Positions 10,126 to 22,050 of a stretch of DNA of 64,000 nucleotides are shown one piece after another. The translations under genes and the position numbers were made by a program. The notes under the pieces are model-generated. The model had not been told where the DNA came from. It saw only the letters and a program-made list of their open reading frames with translations, and ran no database searches. The DNA is from Prorocentrum cordatum. Lineage: Eukaryota > Sar > Dinophyceae > Prorocentrales > Prorocentraceae. Each line of letters opens with the position of its first letter. Position 1 is the first letter of the stretch. The stretch covers positions 177,501 to 241,500 of the forward strand of contig CAUYUJ010016905.1 in assembly GCA_963575745.1 (NCBI GenBank), written 5' to 3'.

Positions 10126-11822
10126 GAAGCCCATGCGCGCCAGGTGAGCCAAGCGCGCCAGGCGCGCCAGGTGCGCCAGGTGCGCCAGGTGCACCAGGTG
10201 CGCCAGGTGCGCCAGGTACGGCAACTGCGCCACGTGCGCCAGGTGCGCCAGGCGCGCCAGGCGCGCCAGGTGCGCCAAATTAGCCAGGCGCCAGGTGCGC
10301 CAGGTGCGCGCCTGGTGTGCGCCAGGTGGGCGCCCGGTGTGCCAGGTGCGCCAGGTGCGCCCAGCGCGCCAGGTGTGCCAGGTGCGCCAGCTGCGCCAGG
10401 TACGCCAGGTGCGCCAGGCGCGCCAGGCGCGCCAAATGCGCCAGGTGCGACAGTGGCGCCAGGCGCGCCAAGTGCGCCAGGTGCGCCAGGTGCGCCAGGC
10501 GCGCCAGGCGCGCCAGGTGCGCCAGGTGCGCCAGGCGCGCCAAATGAGCCAGGTGCGCCGGGTGTGCGCCAGGTGTGCGCCAGGTGCGCCAGGTGCGCCA
10601 GTTGCACCAGGTGCGCCAGGTGCGCCAGGTGTGCCAGGTGCGCCAGGTGCGCCAAATGCGCAAGCTGCGCCAGGTGCGCGGGGTGTGCGCCAGGCAGGCG
10701 CGCCAGTTGCGCCATGCGCGCCAGGCGCGCCAGGTGCGCCAGGTGCGCCAGGTGGGCCAGGTGCGTCAGGTGCGCCCACCGCGCCAGGGGCACCAGGTGC
10801 GCGCCAGGTGCTCCCAGCGCGCCAGGTGCGCCAGGTGCGCCCAGCGCGTCAGGTGCGCGCCAGGTGCGCGCCAGGTGCGCGCCAGGCGCGCGCCAGGTGT
10901 GCCAGTTGCGCCAGGTGTGCGCCACGTGTGCGCCAGCTGCGCCAGGTGTGCCAGGTGCGCCAGTTGCGCCAGGCGCGCCAAGTGAGCCAGGTGCGCCATG
11001 TGCGCCAGGTGCGACAGGTGCGCCAGGTGCGCCAGGTGCGCCAGGTGCGACAGGCGCGACAGGTGCGCCAGGTCTGCGCTGGATGTGGCAGGTGCGCCAG
11101 GTGCGCCCAGCGCGCCAGGTGCGCCAGGTGCGGCAGGTGCGTCAGGTGCGCCCAGCGCGCCAGGTGCGCCAGGCGCACCAGGTGCGCCAGGTGCGCCAGG
11201 TGCGGCAGGTGCGTCAGGTGCGCCCGGCGCGCCAGGTGCGCCAGGTGCGCGCCAGGTGCGCCCAGCGCGTCAGGTGCGTCAGGTGCGCCCAGCGCGCCAG
11301 GTGCGACAGGCGCGCCAGGTGCGACAGGCGCGCCAGGTGCGCCAGGTCTGCGCTGGGTGTGGCAGTGCGCCAGGTGCGCCCAGCGCGCCAGGTGCGCCAG
11401 GTGCGCCAGATGCACCAGGTGTGGCAGGTGTGCGCCAGGTGCGCGCCAGGTGCGCCAGGTGCGCCAGTTGCACCATGCGCGCCAGGCGCTCCAGGTGCGC
11501 CAGGTGCGCCAGGTGCGGCAGGTGCGTCAGGTGCGCCCAGCGCGCCAGGTGCGCCAGGTGCGCGCCAGGTGCGCCCAGCGCGTTAGGTGCGTCAGGTGCG
11601 CCCAGCGCGCCAGGTGCGCGCCAGGTGCGCGCCAGGTGCGCGCCAGGTGCGCGCCAGGTGCGCGCCAGATGCGCCAGGTGCGCCAGGTCGCCAGGTGCGA
11701 CAGGTGCGACAGGTGCGCCAGGTGCGCCAGGTGCGTCAGGTGCGCCAGGTGCGCGCCAGGTGCGCCAGTTGCGCCAGGTGCGTCAGGTGCGCCCAGCGCG
11801 CCAGGTGCGCCTCCCAGCCTTG
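10126..11822. repeat. 9-bp minisatellite (GTGCGCCAG)n
   Basis: About 1.7 kb of the unit GTGCGCCAG with variants GCGCGCCAG, GTGCGACAG and GTGCGTCAG. The 9-bp period keeps all six frames mostly open, producing spurious GAPGAP-, RQVRQ- and HLAHLA-type proteins of up to 840 residues. Confidence 0.95.
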
Positions 11823-12505
11823 GGCGCCAGCGCCGTGGCGTCACTGTGCTGGGCTCCCCAGCAGGCCTCGAAAGTGGCGACAATTTCACAGATCGCAGCC
11901 CCCCGAGGGATGGCGAGGTCACATTTGAGTGCCCGTGGCGTCACTGTGCTCGGCCCCCCAGCAGGCCTCGAATGTGGCTACAGTTTCACAGATCGCAACC
12001 CCCCAGGGATGGCGAGGTCTAATTTGGGTCTGCGCGTGGCCTCTCTGTGCTGGGCCCCCCCAGCAGGCCTCGAAAGTGGCAACAGTTTCACAGATCGCAG
12101 CCCCCCAAGGGACGGCGAGGTCTAATGTGGGTCTGCCCGTGGCGTCATTTTGCTGGGCCCCCCAGCAGGCCTCGAAAGTGGCGACAGTTTCACAGATCGC
12201 AGCCCCCCAGGGATGACGAGGTCTAATTTGGGTTTGCCCGTGGCGTCACTGTGCTGGGCCCCCCAGCAGGCCTCGAATGTGGAGACAGTTTCACAGATCG
12301 CAGCCCCCCCCAGGGATGGCGAGGTCTAAGTTGGGTCTGCCCGTGGCGTCACTGTGCTGGGCCCCCCAGCAGGCCTCGAAAGAGGCGACAGTTCCACAGA
12401 TCGCAGCCCCCCCAGGGATGGCGAGGCCTAATTTGGGTCTGCCCGTGGCGTCACTGTGCTGGGCCCCCCAGCAGGCGTCGAAAGTGGCGATTATTTCACA
12501 GATCG
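11823..12505. repeat. 101-bp satellite, subfamily A, second array (~6-7 copies)
   Basis: Same unit as at 7611-8690, resuming directly after the 9-bp minisatellite, with small private differences such as TTGGGTCTGCCCGTGGCG. Confidence 0.9.
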
Positions 12506-12770
12506 CAGCCCCCTCACACCAAGAGGAGCCCGAACGAGTCACACCAGGAGGAGGGGCCCGAACGACTCACACCAGGATGAGGGGCCCGAACAACTCAGAC
12601 CACGAGAAGCCCGAACGAATCACACCAGGACGAAGAGCCCGAACGACTCACACCACGAAGAGCCCGAACGACTCACACCAGGAAAAAGGGTCCGAACTAC
12701 TCACACCAGGACGAGAAACCCCAAACGACTCAAATCACGAGGAGCGCTTTCTCTCCCTCCTCCTCCGCCT
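12506..12770. repeat. ~30-bp degenerate tandem repeat (CCCGAACGACTCACACC)
   Basis: About eight diverged units of CCCGAACGACTCACACCAGG followed by a purine-rich spacer. No gene. Confidence 0.8.
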
Positions 12771-13290
12771 CGTCCTTCTCCCGCTCCCCTCACAAGGAGG
12801 ATGTACAAGGAGGCGGGAGGAAGGAGGAACAGGGGAGATATGCGGGGCCAAGCGGACACACGCCTGAAAAAAACACGACTGTCGGCATGCTTCGCGAGAG
12901 TTGCTGCTGTGAGATGGGCTGGTGGGGATACGCGAAGCGTAAAGAATTTGGGTCTGCCCGTGGCGTCACTGTGCTGGGCCCCCCAGCAGGCCTCGAAAGT
13001 GGCGATTATTTCACAGATCGCAGCCCCCCGCAGGCAAGACAGGAGGAGGCAAGAGGGAGGCGGGACGGGAGGCGGGAAGGAGGAAAGAAGGAAGTGGAGA
13101 CCACACTGCTCTATTCAAAACGAATACCCTGCCAAGGAGGGCTGGGAGAAACGAATACCCAACCAAGGAGAGTTGGGAATAAAGCAGGAAGCAGGACGCA
13201 GGAGAAGGGAGGGAGGCGGGAGGAAGGACGGTGGAGACCACAGTCCCATATTCAAAACGAATACCCAACCAAGGAGGGTTGGGAATTAAA
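12771..13290. repeat. Mixed repeat block with one isolated 101-bp unit
   Basis: A single subfamily-A satellite unit lies at about 12945-13027. GGAGGCGGGAGGAAGG-type purine text and two or three copies of a short piece carrying ACGAATACCC and CCAAGGAGGG...TTGGG (13120-13290) surround it. No gene recognised. Confidence 0.7.
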
Positions 13291-13500
13291 AGTGGCCGAA
13301 TTCCTGATCAAGCTGATGCTAAGTATGTTCTCATCGCATCGGATTACACTTCAATGTAAATTAGCCATGTCCCCGATTCAGTCAGTGATAATTAGATGCC
13401 GATTTAACCAATTTAAGCTTGAATTCAAAGTGGCCAGGTCCCTGATCCATCTGTTGTCACTGAGATTCCTAGCGGACCCCGTGAAGCTCACATGCACATC
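13285..13500. repeat. Three more units of the ~68-bp AT-richer family
   Basis: GTGGCCGAATTCCTGATC, TTAGCCATGTCCCCGATTC and GTGGCCAGGTCCCTGATCC occur at ~70-75 bp spacing with intervening GGATTACA-like text. They resemble the units at 6.1-7.0 kb. Confidence 0.5.
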
Positions 13501-14019
13501 ATCACCAGGAGGAGGGAGGGAGGGAGATCACCATCATCGCCATCGTCGCCGCCATCAACATCACCGTCGACATCATCAGCATCACCATAATCAGCAGCAT
13601 CAGCATTATCATCATTATCGTCATCATCACTATTGTCATCCCAACCATCGTCCTCATAATCACCCTCATCATATCCATCATCAGCGCCATCATCCTCAAC
13701 TCGACCATCACCCACATCACTATCACCACATGTGTCATCATGATGACTATCGTCAACGTTGCTGTACAACTCCGTCGCGGCGCTGGCGGGACGGCCCCTG
13801 CCGATGCAGAGCACAGCCAAAGCAGCGCCCTGGAGGCGTGCCAGATCCAGCTGAATGAGGTCGTGATCTTCTCTCCTGAAGAGCCGCTGATCGCTACAAT
13901 TCCGAGGGTCCGCTCATCGGAGGCGGAGGTGGACAGGGGGGGGGGGGGGGCGGCGTGCTCAGCGTGGGCGGGGTGTTCGCGTTGACCAACAGGCCGCCCA
14001 AGTTGAAGGTCTCGCGTCG
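13501..14019. repeat. CAT/ATC trinucleotide tract and short spacer
   Basis: Imperfect CATCATCA repeats fill about 13525-13740. The rest (13745-14019) is unique-looking with a run of G near 13937-13950. No supported gene. Confidence 0.75.
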
Positions 14020-16370
14020 GTGGTGGGAAAGTTGGCACAGTCATCGGGGAGTCATGTACCAGCTGCTGGACCATCGAAGCCTGATATCAAGCTGAAGCCG
14101 CCACGAGATCAGCCCGAGATCTCGAAGCAGATAAGGACCCTCCTCAGACAGGTGGATAAAGCTGGCGGGAACCCAACACATCAGCAGGTTGTCAATAAGT
14201 TACGAGAACTGGTTGGTGACCAGCAGCACACTGCGACAGCTACGGGGACTGGCCAGGGACACAGCTCGCCTGGGACTCCCACGACCAAGAAGCAGGCGAC
14301 TCATGTACCGAAGTTGGCGCAGTCAGAGTGGCCAGACAGTCCCTTGTGGGCTGCCAACTCGATTAACGACCGCACGGATGCCGAGCCCCCAGCGGTGGTG
14401 TGTACGAATGTGCAGGAGCTGAAGGATGCGAAGATGTGGTTGCAAGCGTCGGCGGGTACGGATGCGGCCTTTATCATATTCAGCACAGCGGATCTCGGAG
14501 AGGCGAGTCGACCAGTACTGAAGTGTTGACGCACACGGATGTGGGTATGGCACCGACGTCTGTCCAGATGATCAAGATAGGGTCCAAAGCCCCAGAGCCT
14601 CGCAGGTTGCCACCAGGAGTGAAGGACGACATGCACATGACGGTACCAGCGCGTCCGACCTCGGTCTGCAGGCTCACTGCAGCCTAGGCATTTAGTAAGA
14701 CGACCTCTACGGCAGGGCCTCTCAGAACCCAGCGAGTCTTGCATCGCTGGCGTTCAACGCTACCCTGTGCCAAGCCATACTGCGCACCAAGGGTGCGATC
14801 AACTACGAGTCGGGGATCTCAATGCCGATGTTGATAAAAGCGTCAGAGATAGATCGATTCATGAAGATGGATTTGCCTTGTGGGATATTCCTCAAACTTC
14901 AGAAGACGGCGATCATCCCTCGGTGGTTCAAACGACGCGGGGAGGAGGATGTGGACACTTACATGACGAGAGTCCGCTCGGTGGCCACGCCTGCTGAAGG
15001 TCGTCTAGTCTACCGCCCCTCCCACGATGCCCCGCTCGGTATTTTGTCGGACAAGGTCTTGGCTGTCCAGGATGCACTACCGAGATGGAGTGTACAACGT
15101 GCCCCAGCAGACTGGAGTGACCCACTACAGATGCAGCGCTGGGCGCCTGAGAGAGGCTTCTTGGATATTACGAACACTGTTAGAACAAGCAGACGGCACT
15201 GGCTCTTTCGAGCGGATCTTCCTGTTTTGAGGGGAGCGGCCGACGCTACGTACAGTTTCTCTTCTGGGATTACCCTGTCACTAACGAAGGCTACGACACG
15301 AACGCACCTCTGACCAGAAGGAGCCAAGCCCAGCAGCGCGCGGGGTGTGGCAGCCCCAAAGCATGTATCACAGGACCCAATCACTTCCTCGGACCACGAC
15401 ATCAGCGACCCTCCTCCTCCAGGAGATGCTGACAAGCCACCAGGCGAGCGTCGACCTCCACCTGGGAATGCTGGCCCTCCTCCACAAAAAAAGCCCTGCG
15501 TGCGTGATAAGGTTCCTCCTTGGCTCGCCCACATGGATGAGTTAGACAAGGGTGGGGGTGGCCACTGTTCTTCCCTCTGCGCCGGCTTCCAGATGCATGC
15601 GTGGGACAAGTGCGAAGCCCTTCACAGATGATGGCATGAAAGTTGGTGGACGTGCCCAAGAAGCAGAACGACAGAAAGTAACAAATGAGATCCATCAGCA
15701 CTTGCAGAAGTACGGAGCTACAAAAAATGGTGCACAACGCTTCGGTACCACGGACAAGTGTCTCGACACGCTAGGGGTTCGAGCCACGTCTACGAGCATG
15801 AAGGTGAATATCTGCATATGGAAGTTCACCGAAGGCAGATGGACGCTATTCACGGGCCCAGATGTCAAGCACAAGAAGGCCATCTGGGTCACCCTCAGAG
15901 ACAGGCACTACAGACTGCTGTAGTGGAAGCCCTCCACCACGGCAGAACTGCGAGAGAAGACGGAGAAGTGGAGGGAAGCTGCCCTCCCATACCCAGATGT
16001 GTTCAGTAGAGGAGGTCGATCATCAGGTTCGTCTGCATCTTCGAGTGGATCAACACCGCGAAAGCGTGAAGCGGATGCCCACCGTCTTTTTGGTTCGTGC
16101 AGATCTGAGTCACAGACAGCACCGAGCTTCTCTAGACGGGCCAAGTCTATGTTTGACGCGGTTCGCAGTGCACCGTCACGCCGACCGACCACCAAAGTAC
16201 CAGACAAAACCGACGCGGATTTCGAAAGCCTCTTCGAAGATCTGGAGCACGACGACGAACCTGAGTACAGAGAGAACGCGTTTCACGGGCGCTTGCCTTG
16301 GGAACATCCGGCGGCGCGTTTCGAACCGGGGGGGGTGGGCCCCCCACCGAACACTCGGCGCCGTCGATGA
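14020..16370 (+). pseudogene. Decayed mobile-element protein with OTU-protease-like domain
   Basis: A chain of overlapping plus-strand frames reads like one long protein broken by several frameshifts. 14020-14529 gives a Lys/Gln-rich start (KPPRDQPEISKQIRTLLRQV). A frame change near 14510 continues to VGMAPTSVQMIKIGSKAPEP. 14822-15313 gives SEIDRFMKMDLPCGIF and YMTRVRSVATPAEGRLVYR. 15347-15631 is Pro-rich and ends with GGGGHCSSLCAGFQMHA, possibly the Cys box of an OTU-type cysteine protease. 15552-15923 ends with MKVNICIWKFTEGRW and KAIWVTLRDRHYRLL, matching the His end of that fold. 15999-16370 is a Ser/Arg-rich and acidic tail. OTU proteases remove ubiquitin and occur in some transposon polyproteins. 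The domain call is inference from motif shape; the expected Asp before the Cys reads His here. Confidence 0.45.
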
Positions 16371-16640
16371 AAACCGGGGGGACTCCCCTCCCCTCAAACC
16401 CCCCCGCCCCGAACCCCCCCCTTCCCAAGGGGGGGGGGTGTTGAAACACCCTCCCCGTCGGCGCCAGCGCCTGCGCTGGCGGCCGCCAGCAGCGCCCACG
16501 GCGGGGACGCAGTGACGATGACCAGAGGCAGCCCAGAAGGGGGGGGGAGGGGGTTTCAAACCCCCCCCCTCTCCCAAAAGGTGAGGGGAGGTCGGCCAGC
16601 AGCGCCGGCGCTGGCGCCGGCGACCGCGAAGACGCAGCGA
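16371..16640. repeat. Pair of C-run/G-run inverted segments
   Basis: Two related pieces (about 16375-16500 and 16540-16640) carry long C runs, G runs and a GGCGCCAGCGCC/CGGCGCTGGCGCCGG-like palindrome near GACGCAG. They can fold into hairpins. No gene. Confidence 0.5.
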
Positions 16641-17514
16641 CGATTACCACCACCACCTCCACCACCACCACCACTACCACCACCACCACCGCCCCAAACC
16701 ACCACCACCACCACCACGAGCAGCACCATACAACCACCACCACCACCACAACAGCCACCACCACCACCACAACCACCACCACAACTCACCATCACCTTCC
16801 ACAACCACCACCACAAAAACCAACCACCACTACCACCACAATCGACCACACCACCACCACCACCGCCACAACCACCACCACTACCAGCAGCACAAGCCAC
16901 TGCCACCGCCACAAACCACCACACCACCACCACCACCACCGCCACCACCACCACCACAACAACAAACGTCCACAAACCACCGCCACCACCACAACCCACT
17001 GCGACCACCACCACAAACCACCACCACACCACCACCACACCACCACAACCACCACCACCACCACAACTCACCATCACCACCACCACCACAAAAACCCACC
17101 ACCACTACCACCATCACCACAATTTGCCACACCACCACCACCACCACCCACCGCCACAACCATCACCACTACCAGCAACACAACCCACCACCACCACCAC
17201 CACCACAACAGCCACCACCACAAACCACCACACCACCACCACCACTGCCGCCACCACCACCACCAGCACCACCTCCACAAACCACCGCCAGTACCAGCAG
17301 CACAACCCACCACCACCACCACCACCACCACCACTGCCGCCACCACCACCACAACCCACCACCGCCACCACACACCACCACCACAAACCACCACCACACC
17401 ACCACCACCAAACCACCACCACCACCACAACCCACCACCACCACCACCACCACAAACCACCACCACACCACCACCAAACCACCACCACCACCACCACCAC
17501 CACCACCACTCATT
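16641..17514. repeat. (CCA)n trinucleotide tract, ~870 bp
   Basis: Almost pure CCACCACCA with CACAACC interruptions. All His/Pro/Thr and Val/Trp/Gly frames here reflect the repeat. Confidence 0.97.
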
Positions 17515-17869
17515 GTGGGGCCTCGCGGCCCAGTTTCAGACACTTGTTCTCGGACTCTACTGAATTTCACATCTTACGCACCAACATCGCGAGGAGGCGG
17601 GGCATCCCCGCAAATTTGTGGACTTCGGTCCCGAGGGTTACGGCGAAGTCTGGCTGGATCACGCTGGACATGGCGCCAAGTGCTGTCAAAAGATCTGAGA
17701 TGATGACTGCGGCTTGTGAGCTGGGAGTTGGTATTCTTCGAATGGAACCTTCACCAAGTACCTTTCGTGCGTACCTTCTACATGTGAGGAAAGTCCTCGT
17801 TACGGCTACCCCAGTCACCATCATCATCATGAACGTCTTAATCATAGTGTTCGTCGACGTCGTCGTCGG

Positions 17870-17901
<32 letters not shown>

Positions 17902-18060
17902 GCATCACCATCATCGACATTCACATCATTCTCATCATCACCACAGCCAGCATCGTCATCCTCACCATCACAATCATCAGCAGCGTCAGCAAAACTACAA
18001 CCAGTACTCTCAGACTTATCACCAGCATCATCAGAATCATCACCGCGACCGCACCCGTCA
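17515..18060. repeat. Short unique stretch, then CAT/ATC tract
   Basis: 17515-17815 is unique-looking but no frame on either strand is convincingly coding. 17816-18055 is an imperfect CATCATCAT tract. Confidence 0.75.
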
Positions 18061-18290
18061 TCCTTGCAAGGAAAATGTCAGGAAACCTCGAGAAGCTTCA
18101 AAACTCCCTGGGGCCTGGGAAATCCTTAGGGGGTCGCAGCGGCATCCCCGGGAATCCCTGAGGAACCCTCAGCGATTCCTCAGGAATCCTTGCGATTCCC
18201 TCGGGAATCCCTGGAGGATTTACACAGGAATCGCTTCGGAATCCCTGGGGGATCCACAGGAACTATGACTTTCTAAAGACTTCGAAGGAG
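18061..18290. repeat. Degenerate GGAATCCCTG short repeats
   Basis: Direct and inverted variants of GGAATCCCTG and CAGGGATTCC recur about every 20-25 bp between 18115 and 18260. Confidence 0.7.
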
Positions 18291-19450
18291 CGCGAGCGCA
18301 GGCATTCAAACAAAAACTGATGTTGTAAAAATTACGTGCGTTTGATATGTTTCAAGGACACGGATTTTGACATCCACGCGAAACCTAAGGTACGCGAAGG
18401 ATTCCGGCATGCGCGCGCGACGACGCGCGCGCGAACTTCGCCCCATCTTGTTGCAATGGATTCTCGCGGCAGCACGCGCGCAAGGGCGATCGAGCGACTC
18501 CGACGCGCGAGCAAGAGAAGCTCAACTGGTAGCAGGTTCTGACACTCGCGAAAAATTAAGGATTATCTGAAGAGTTCGCAAGGGCCCGAGCGCAAGTTTG
18601 TTTTGAAAATTCTCCAAATAGGCTTGCCCTATAGGAGTCCTAGCTCATCATATGTAATTGGTCTTTAGCACACACACACATTTTCCAATGGCGCCCCCTT
18701 GTTCTAATGGCATCCCCCTTTTTCCAATGGCATTTGCTCGCTTGCTCTTGCGTGTTTGCTATCGTTTGCTTGCTCTTGCTCGCCGCTGCTTGCTTGCACT
18801 TGATCGTTGGTTCTTGCCTGCTTGCTTGCTATTGTTCGCTTGCGCTTGCTTGCTTCCGCTTGCTTGTTTGCGTTTGCTTGATGTTGCTCCTCCCGTACTC
18901 CTCCCGTCCTGCTGCCGTCCTCCTTTCGTCCTCCTCCCATCCTCCTCTCGTCCTCCTCCTGCCCTCCTATCTATTTGGAGTCAACGCCGGCTGATATTCA
19001 TGTTGAGAAACCAAGTGTTGTTATATGCTGTCGGGGCACTCGATTTGAAACCCTTGCGAAAAAACATTGGTTGTTGCCGGATTCTTGCATGCGCGCACGA
19101 CGACGCGCGCGTGCGCGCTTCGTCCCGTGTTTTGCCAAGGGTTCTTGCCCGTGATAAACGAACGCGCGCGTAATAACTGTTGCGGGAAGTCAAGGATGGG
19201 ACGACACCGGCCTGCCTGGGATGGCACGAATTCACAATTAAGATGGACGGTGGAAAAGAATCATGCGCAAATTGCAGCACGACTCCAGGGATCTCTAACT
19301 CCGGGGAGGGTGGGTGGGGCAGATCCTACCACTATCTTAAAAATGACAATACGTTGCGAGGAAAATCTCGAGCGGGGGCCGTCGGCGCTGTTGCTGTTGC
19401 TGTTGTTGAACTCCTACTTCTGAAGAGCAGTCACTGCTGATCCCCCCTCC
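18291..19450. repeat. CG-rich palindromic repeat pair and pyrimidine-biased block
   Basis: GCATGCGCGCGCGACGACG at about 18409 recurs as GCATGCGCGCACGACGACG at about 19088, each followed by GCGCGCG and a CTTCG word and each ~100 bp from a TTGAAA-type A/T block. Between them, 18690-18965 is built of TTGCTTGC and CCTCCTC pyrimidine text. 19200-19450 looks unique, without a credible gene. Confidence 0.55.
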
Positions 19451-20280
19451 CGCAAAAATTGTTTTTCAATTGAAGTGCCCTTCCCGGGGCTCGCACCCTG
19501 TATTTCTATCCGGGAAAGTCTCGGCGCTCGAACGGCGCCCCTGGCCCCCGAACTACAACAACAACAACGGCCCCCACCTGATACTTCCTCGCGATTCATT
19601 GAAAATCGCGCCCTCGCTTGGGGCGCCCTTTCAACGCGCCCAGGAATCGCGCTCTCGCCTGATACACCCTTACAATTTACTCAAGCGCCGCGCTCTCGCC
19701 ATTCAGAACTCGCGCTCCCTCTCGGGACCTCCTCATAATTTACTGAAGACTCGCGCCCCCGCGCCCCCGCGTGGGACTTCCTTGAAAATTATCAGAAACT
19801 CACGCATTCGTGATATTCGAGAAACCCGCCTGCGCTAGAGACGTCCTCGCGCCCCACTGGAGAATCGCGTTTCCGCGCTGGACGTCCCTGCCCAGGAATC
19901 GCGCTCTCGCCTGAGACGTCCTTGGAATTTATTCGGGCGCCGCGCTATCGCCATTCAGGGCTCGCGCCTTCGCTCATGGCTCCCTCATGATGCACTTAAG
20001 AATCGCACTCCCGCCTGGAACTTCCTTGAAACTTGCGCAAGACTGACGCATTCGCGACATTCAGGAGCCCCGCCTGCGCTTGAGAATTCATCGCAGTCCA
20101 CTGGGGCATCGCGCTCTCGCCTGAGAGACCATTGCAATTTATTCGAGCGCCGCCGGCTCGCCACTCAGGGAACGCGCATTCTCCTGGGATTTCCGGATAC
20201 TTCACTTCAGACTCGCGCTCTCGCCCAGGATTTCCCCACGAATTAACAAGAATCGCGCGTTCGCGACCCGCCCGTTTGAC
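19451..20280. repeat. Highly diverged tandem repeat (CGCGCTCTCGCC)
   Basis: Words such as GAATCGCGCTCTCGCC, TTCCTTGAAA, TTCATTGAAA and GCGCCGCGCTCTCGCCATTCAG recur in the same order about every 60-65 bp. No gene is supported. Confidence 0.6.
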
Positions 20281-21600
20281 TCGCCCGTCAGGGCCCGCCC
20301 GCCCGACCCGGCGGCAAGGCCCGCAGTCGCCCCTCTTCGCTGCCCGCCCGCTTCGACGCGCCTCGCCGGCCATCCCGGCACCGCAATCGGATTTCAAAGC
20401 CCCGCCGCTGCCCTCGCGGCCCCCCCGATGCCCTTCGCGGCCCCGCTGTCTGAGCCCCTGGATGCTCTCCGCGATCGCATGTCGCGGCCCCGTCGCCGAC
20501 CTTCGCAGCCCCGACGCCGCTTTTCGCGGCACTCTCGCTGCCCGCTTCGGCCACTTCGCAGCGATCGCAAACCCCCCATGCGCTTCGCGGCGCCGCCCCC
20601 GCCGCTCGCACCCCCCGGTCGCGCGTCGCGCTACGCATGCTCTTCGCAGCCCCCGCTCGCTCGCGCCCTTCGCGGCCCCATTTCTGCCCTCCGCGGCCCC
20701 TCTCCCCACTGCCAATCGCTGCCCCTGGAACCCCCGCCGCCGACCACAGCGGCCCCGTTGGCCGCCCTTCGGGGCCCGCGTAAATACGCCCCTCGCGACC
20801 CCGGGTCGCTCGCGCCCTCAGAAGCACCATTGCTGCCTTCCGCAGCCCCAGCGCAACCCGTCGCGGCCTCTTCGCTGCCCGTCGCGGCCCCGCCGCTGCC
20901 CTGATCAGTCCCCGCCGCTGCCCGTCGCGGCCCCGCCTCTGTCAATGGCCCAACTTCTGCCCTCTGCGGGCCCAAGCATGCTCTCCGCGGCCCCCTGCAG
21001 GTCGCGCCCACGGCGGCCCCGCCGCTGCCCTTCGCGGCCCCAGCGCATCCATTCGCGGCCCCCTCGTTGCAGCTCGAGGCCCCGCACCTGCCGCGCGGCC
21101 CCATCACTGCCCATCGTGGCCCCCGGTCGCTCGCGCCCACAATGACCCTGACTGCCCTTTGCGGCCCTGGCTTTGCCCTCTGCAACCCCCAGGCTGCCCT
21201 TCGTGGCCCCGTTACTGCCCTCGGTGGCCCCCGTCGCTGCCCGTCGTGGCTCCGTTGCTGCCCTCGGTGGCCCCCTCGGCCTCCTTCGCGGCCCCGCCGC
21301 TGCCTTCGGCGGCCCCCTCGCTGCCCTTCGCGGCACCAGCGCAGCCCTTCGCGGCCCCTGGCCGCGTTGCCCATAGCCCCAGCGCGGCCCCGCGCGACCT
21401 CGCTGCTGCTGCCCCAGGCTCACCATTGCCGCCCTTCGCGCCCCCGAATGCCCGTCGCGGCCCGCTGTCGCGCGCGCCCTCTGCGACCCCCATTGCTGTT
21501 TTTTGTTCGAAGCCCTGATGCATATCTTTCACCCCCTCGCTGCTCTTCGCGGCCCCTGGGCACCACTTCGAGGGCGCCGCTCGGAGACGCTCTGCGAGCA
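20281..21600. repeat. GC-rich ~20-bp degenerate repeat (CTGCCCTTCGCGGCCCC)
   Basis: The core CTGCCCTTCGCGGCCCCG recurs with many variants throughout, giving Arg/Pro/Ala-rich frames on both strands that are not credible genes. Confidence 0.75.
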
Positions 21601-22050
21601 GTGGCAAGCCATGCTGAGCCCTGCTACGCCGCGCCATGCCCTGCTACGCCTTGCTAGGCACTGCAAGGCACTGCCATGCCCTACAACCCTGTGCGAAGCC
21701 CTTGCCAGGCCCTGCCACGGTTTGCAAAGCCTCGCTCAGCCCTGAAGCCCTCCCAAGCCCCGCTGAGCATGGCCAAGCCCTGGCGGGCCGCGGGAAGCGC
21801 TGCCCAGCCTTGCTCGGGCCAGCCAAGTATTGCCAGGTTTTGCCGCGCCCTGCTCAGCCTTGCTATAAGCTTGCTACACCCTGCTAAGCCCCTGCGAAGC
21901 CCTTCAAAGCCCTGCCAGCGGCTGCCAGGCCCTGCCAGGCCCTCCCAAGCATTGCCCGGCCCTGCAAGGCCTTGCTATGCCAAGCTCAGTCCTGCAGAGC
22001 CTTGCTGGGCCCCGCCACTCCCAGATGCGCCCCGCGAGACCCCGGCAATC
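21601..22050. repeat. Degenerate CCCTGCCAGGCCCTGC repeats
   Basis: Short words GCCCTGC, TTGCTAGGC and AAGCCCTGC repeat about every 10-20 bp. No gene. Confidence 0.75.

Noticed and set aside
8838-12125. Long ORFs of 375-840 residues with GAPGAP, RQVRQ or repeated ADRSPPG text
   Set aside because: They run through the 101-bp satellite and 9-bp minisatellite, stay open in several frames on both strands, and have no domain.
16512-17570. Histidine/proline-rich and valine/tryptophan-rich ORFs
   Set aside because: Direct translations of the CCA trinucleotide tract on either strand.
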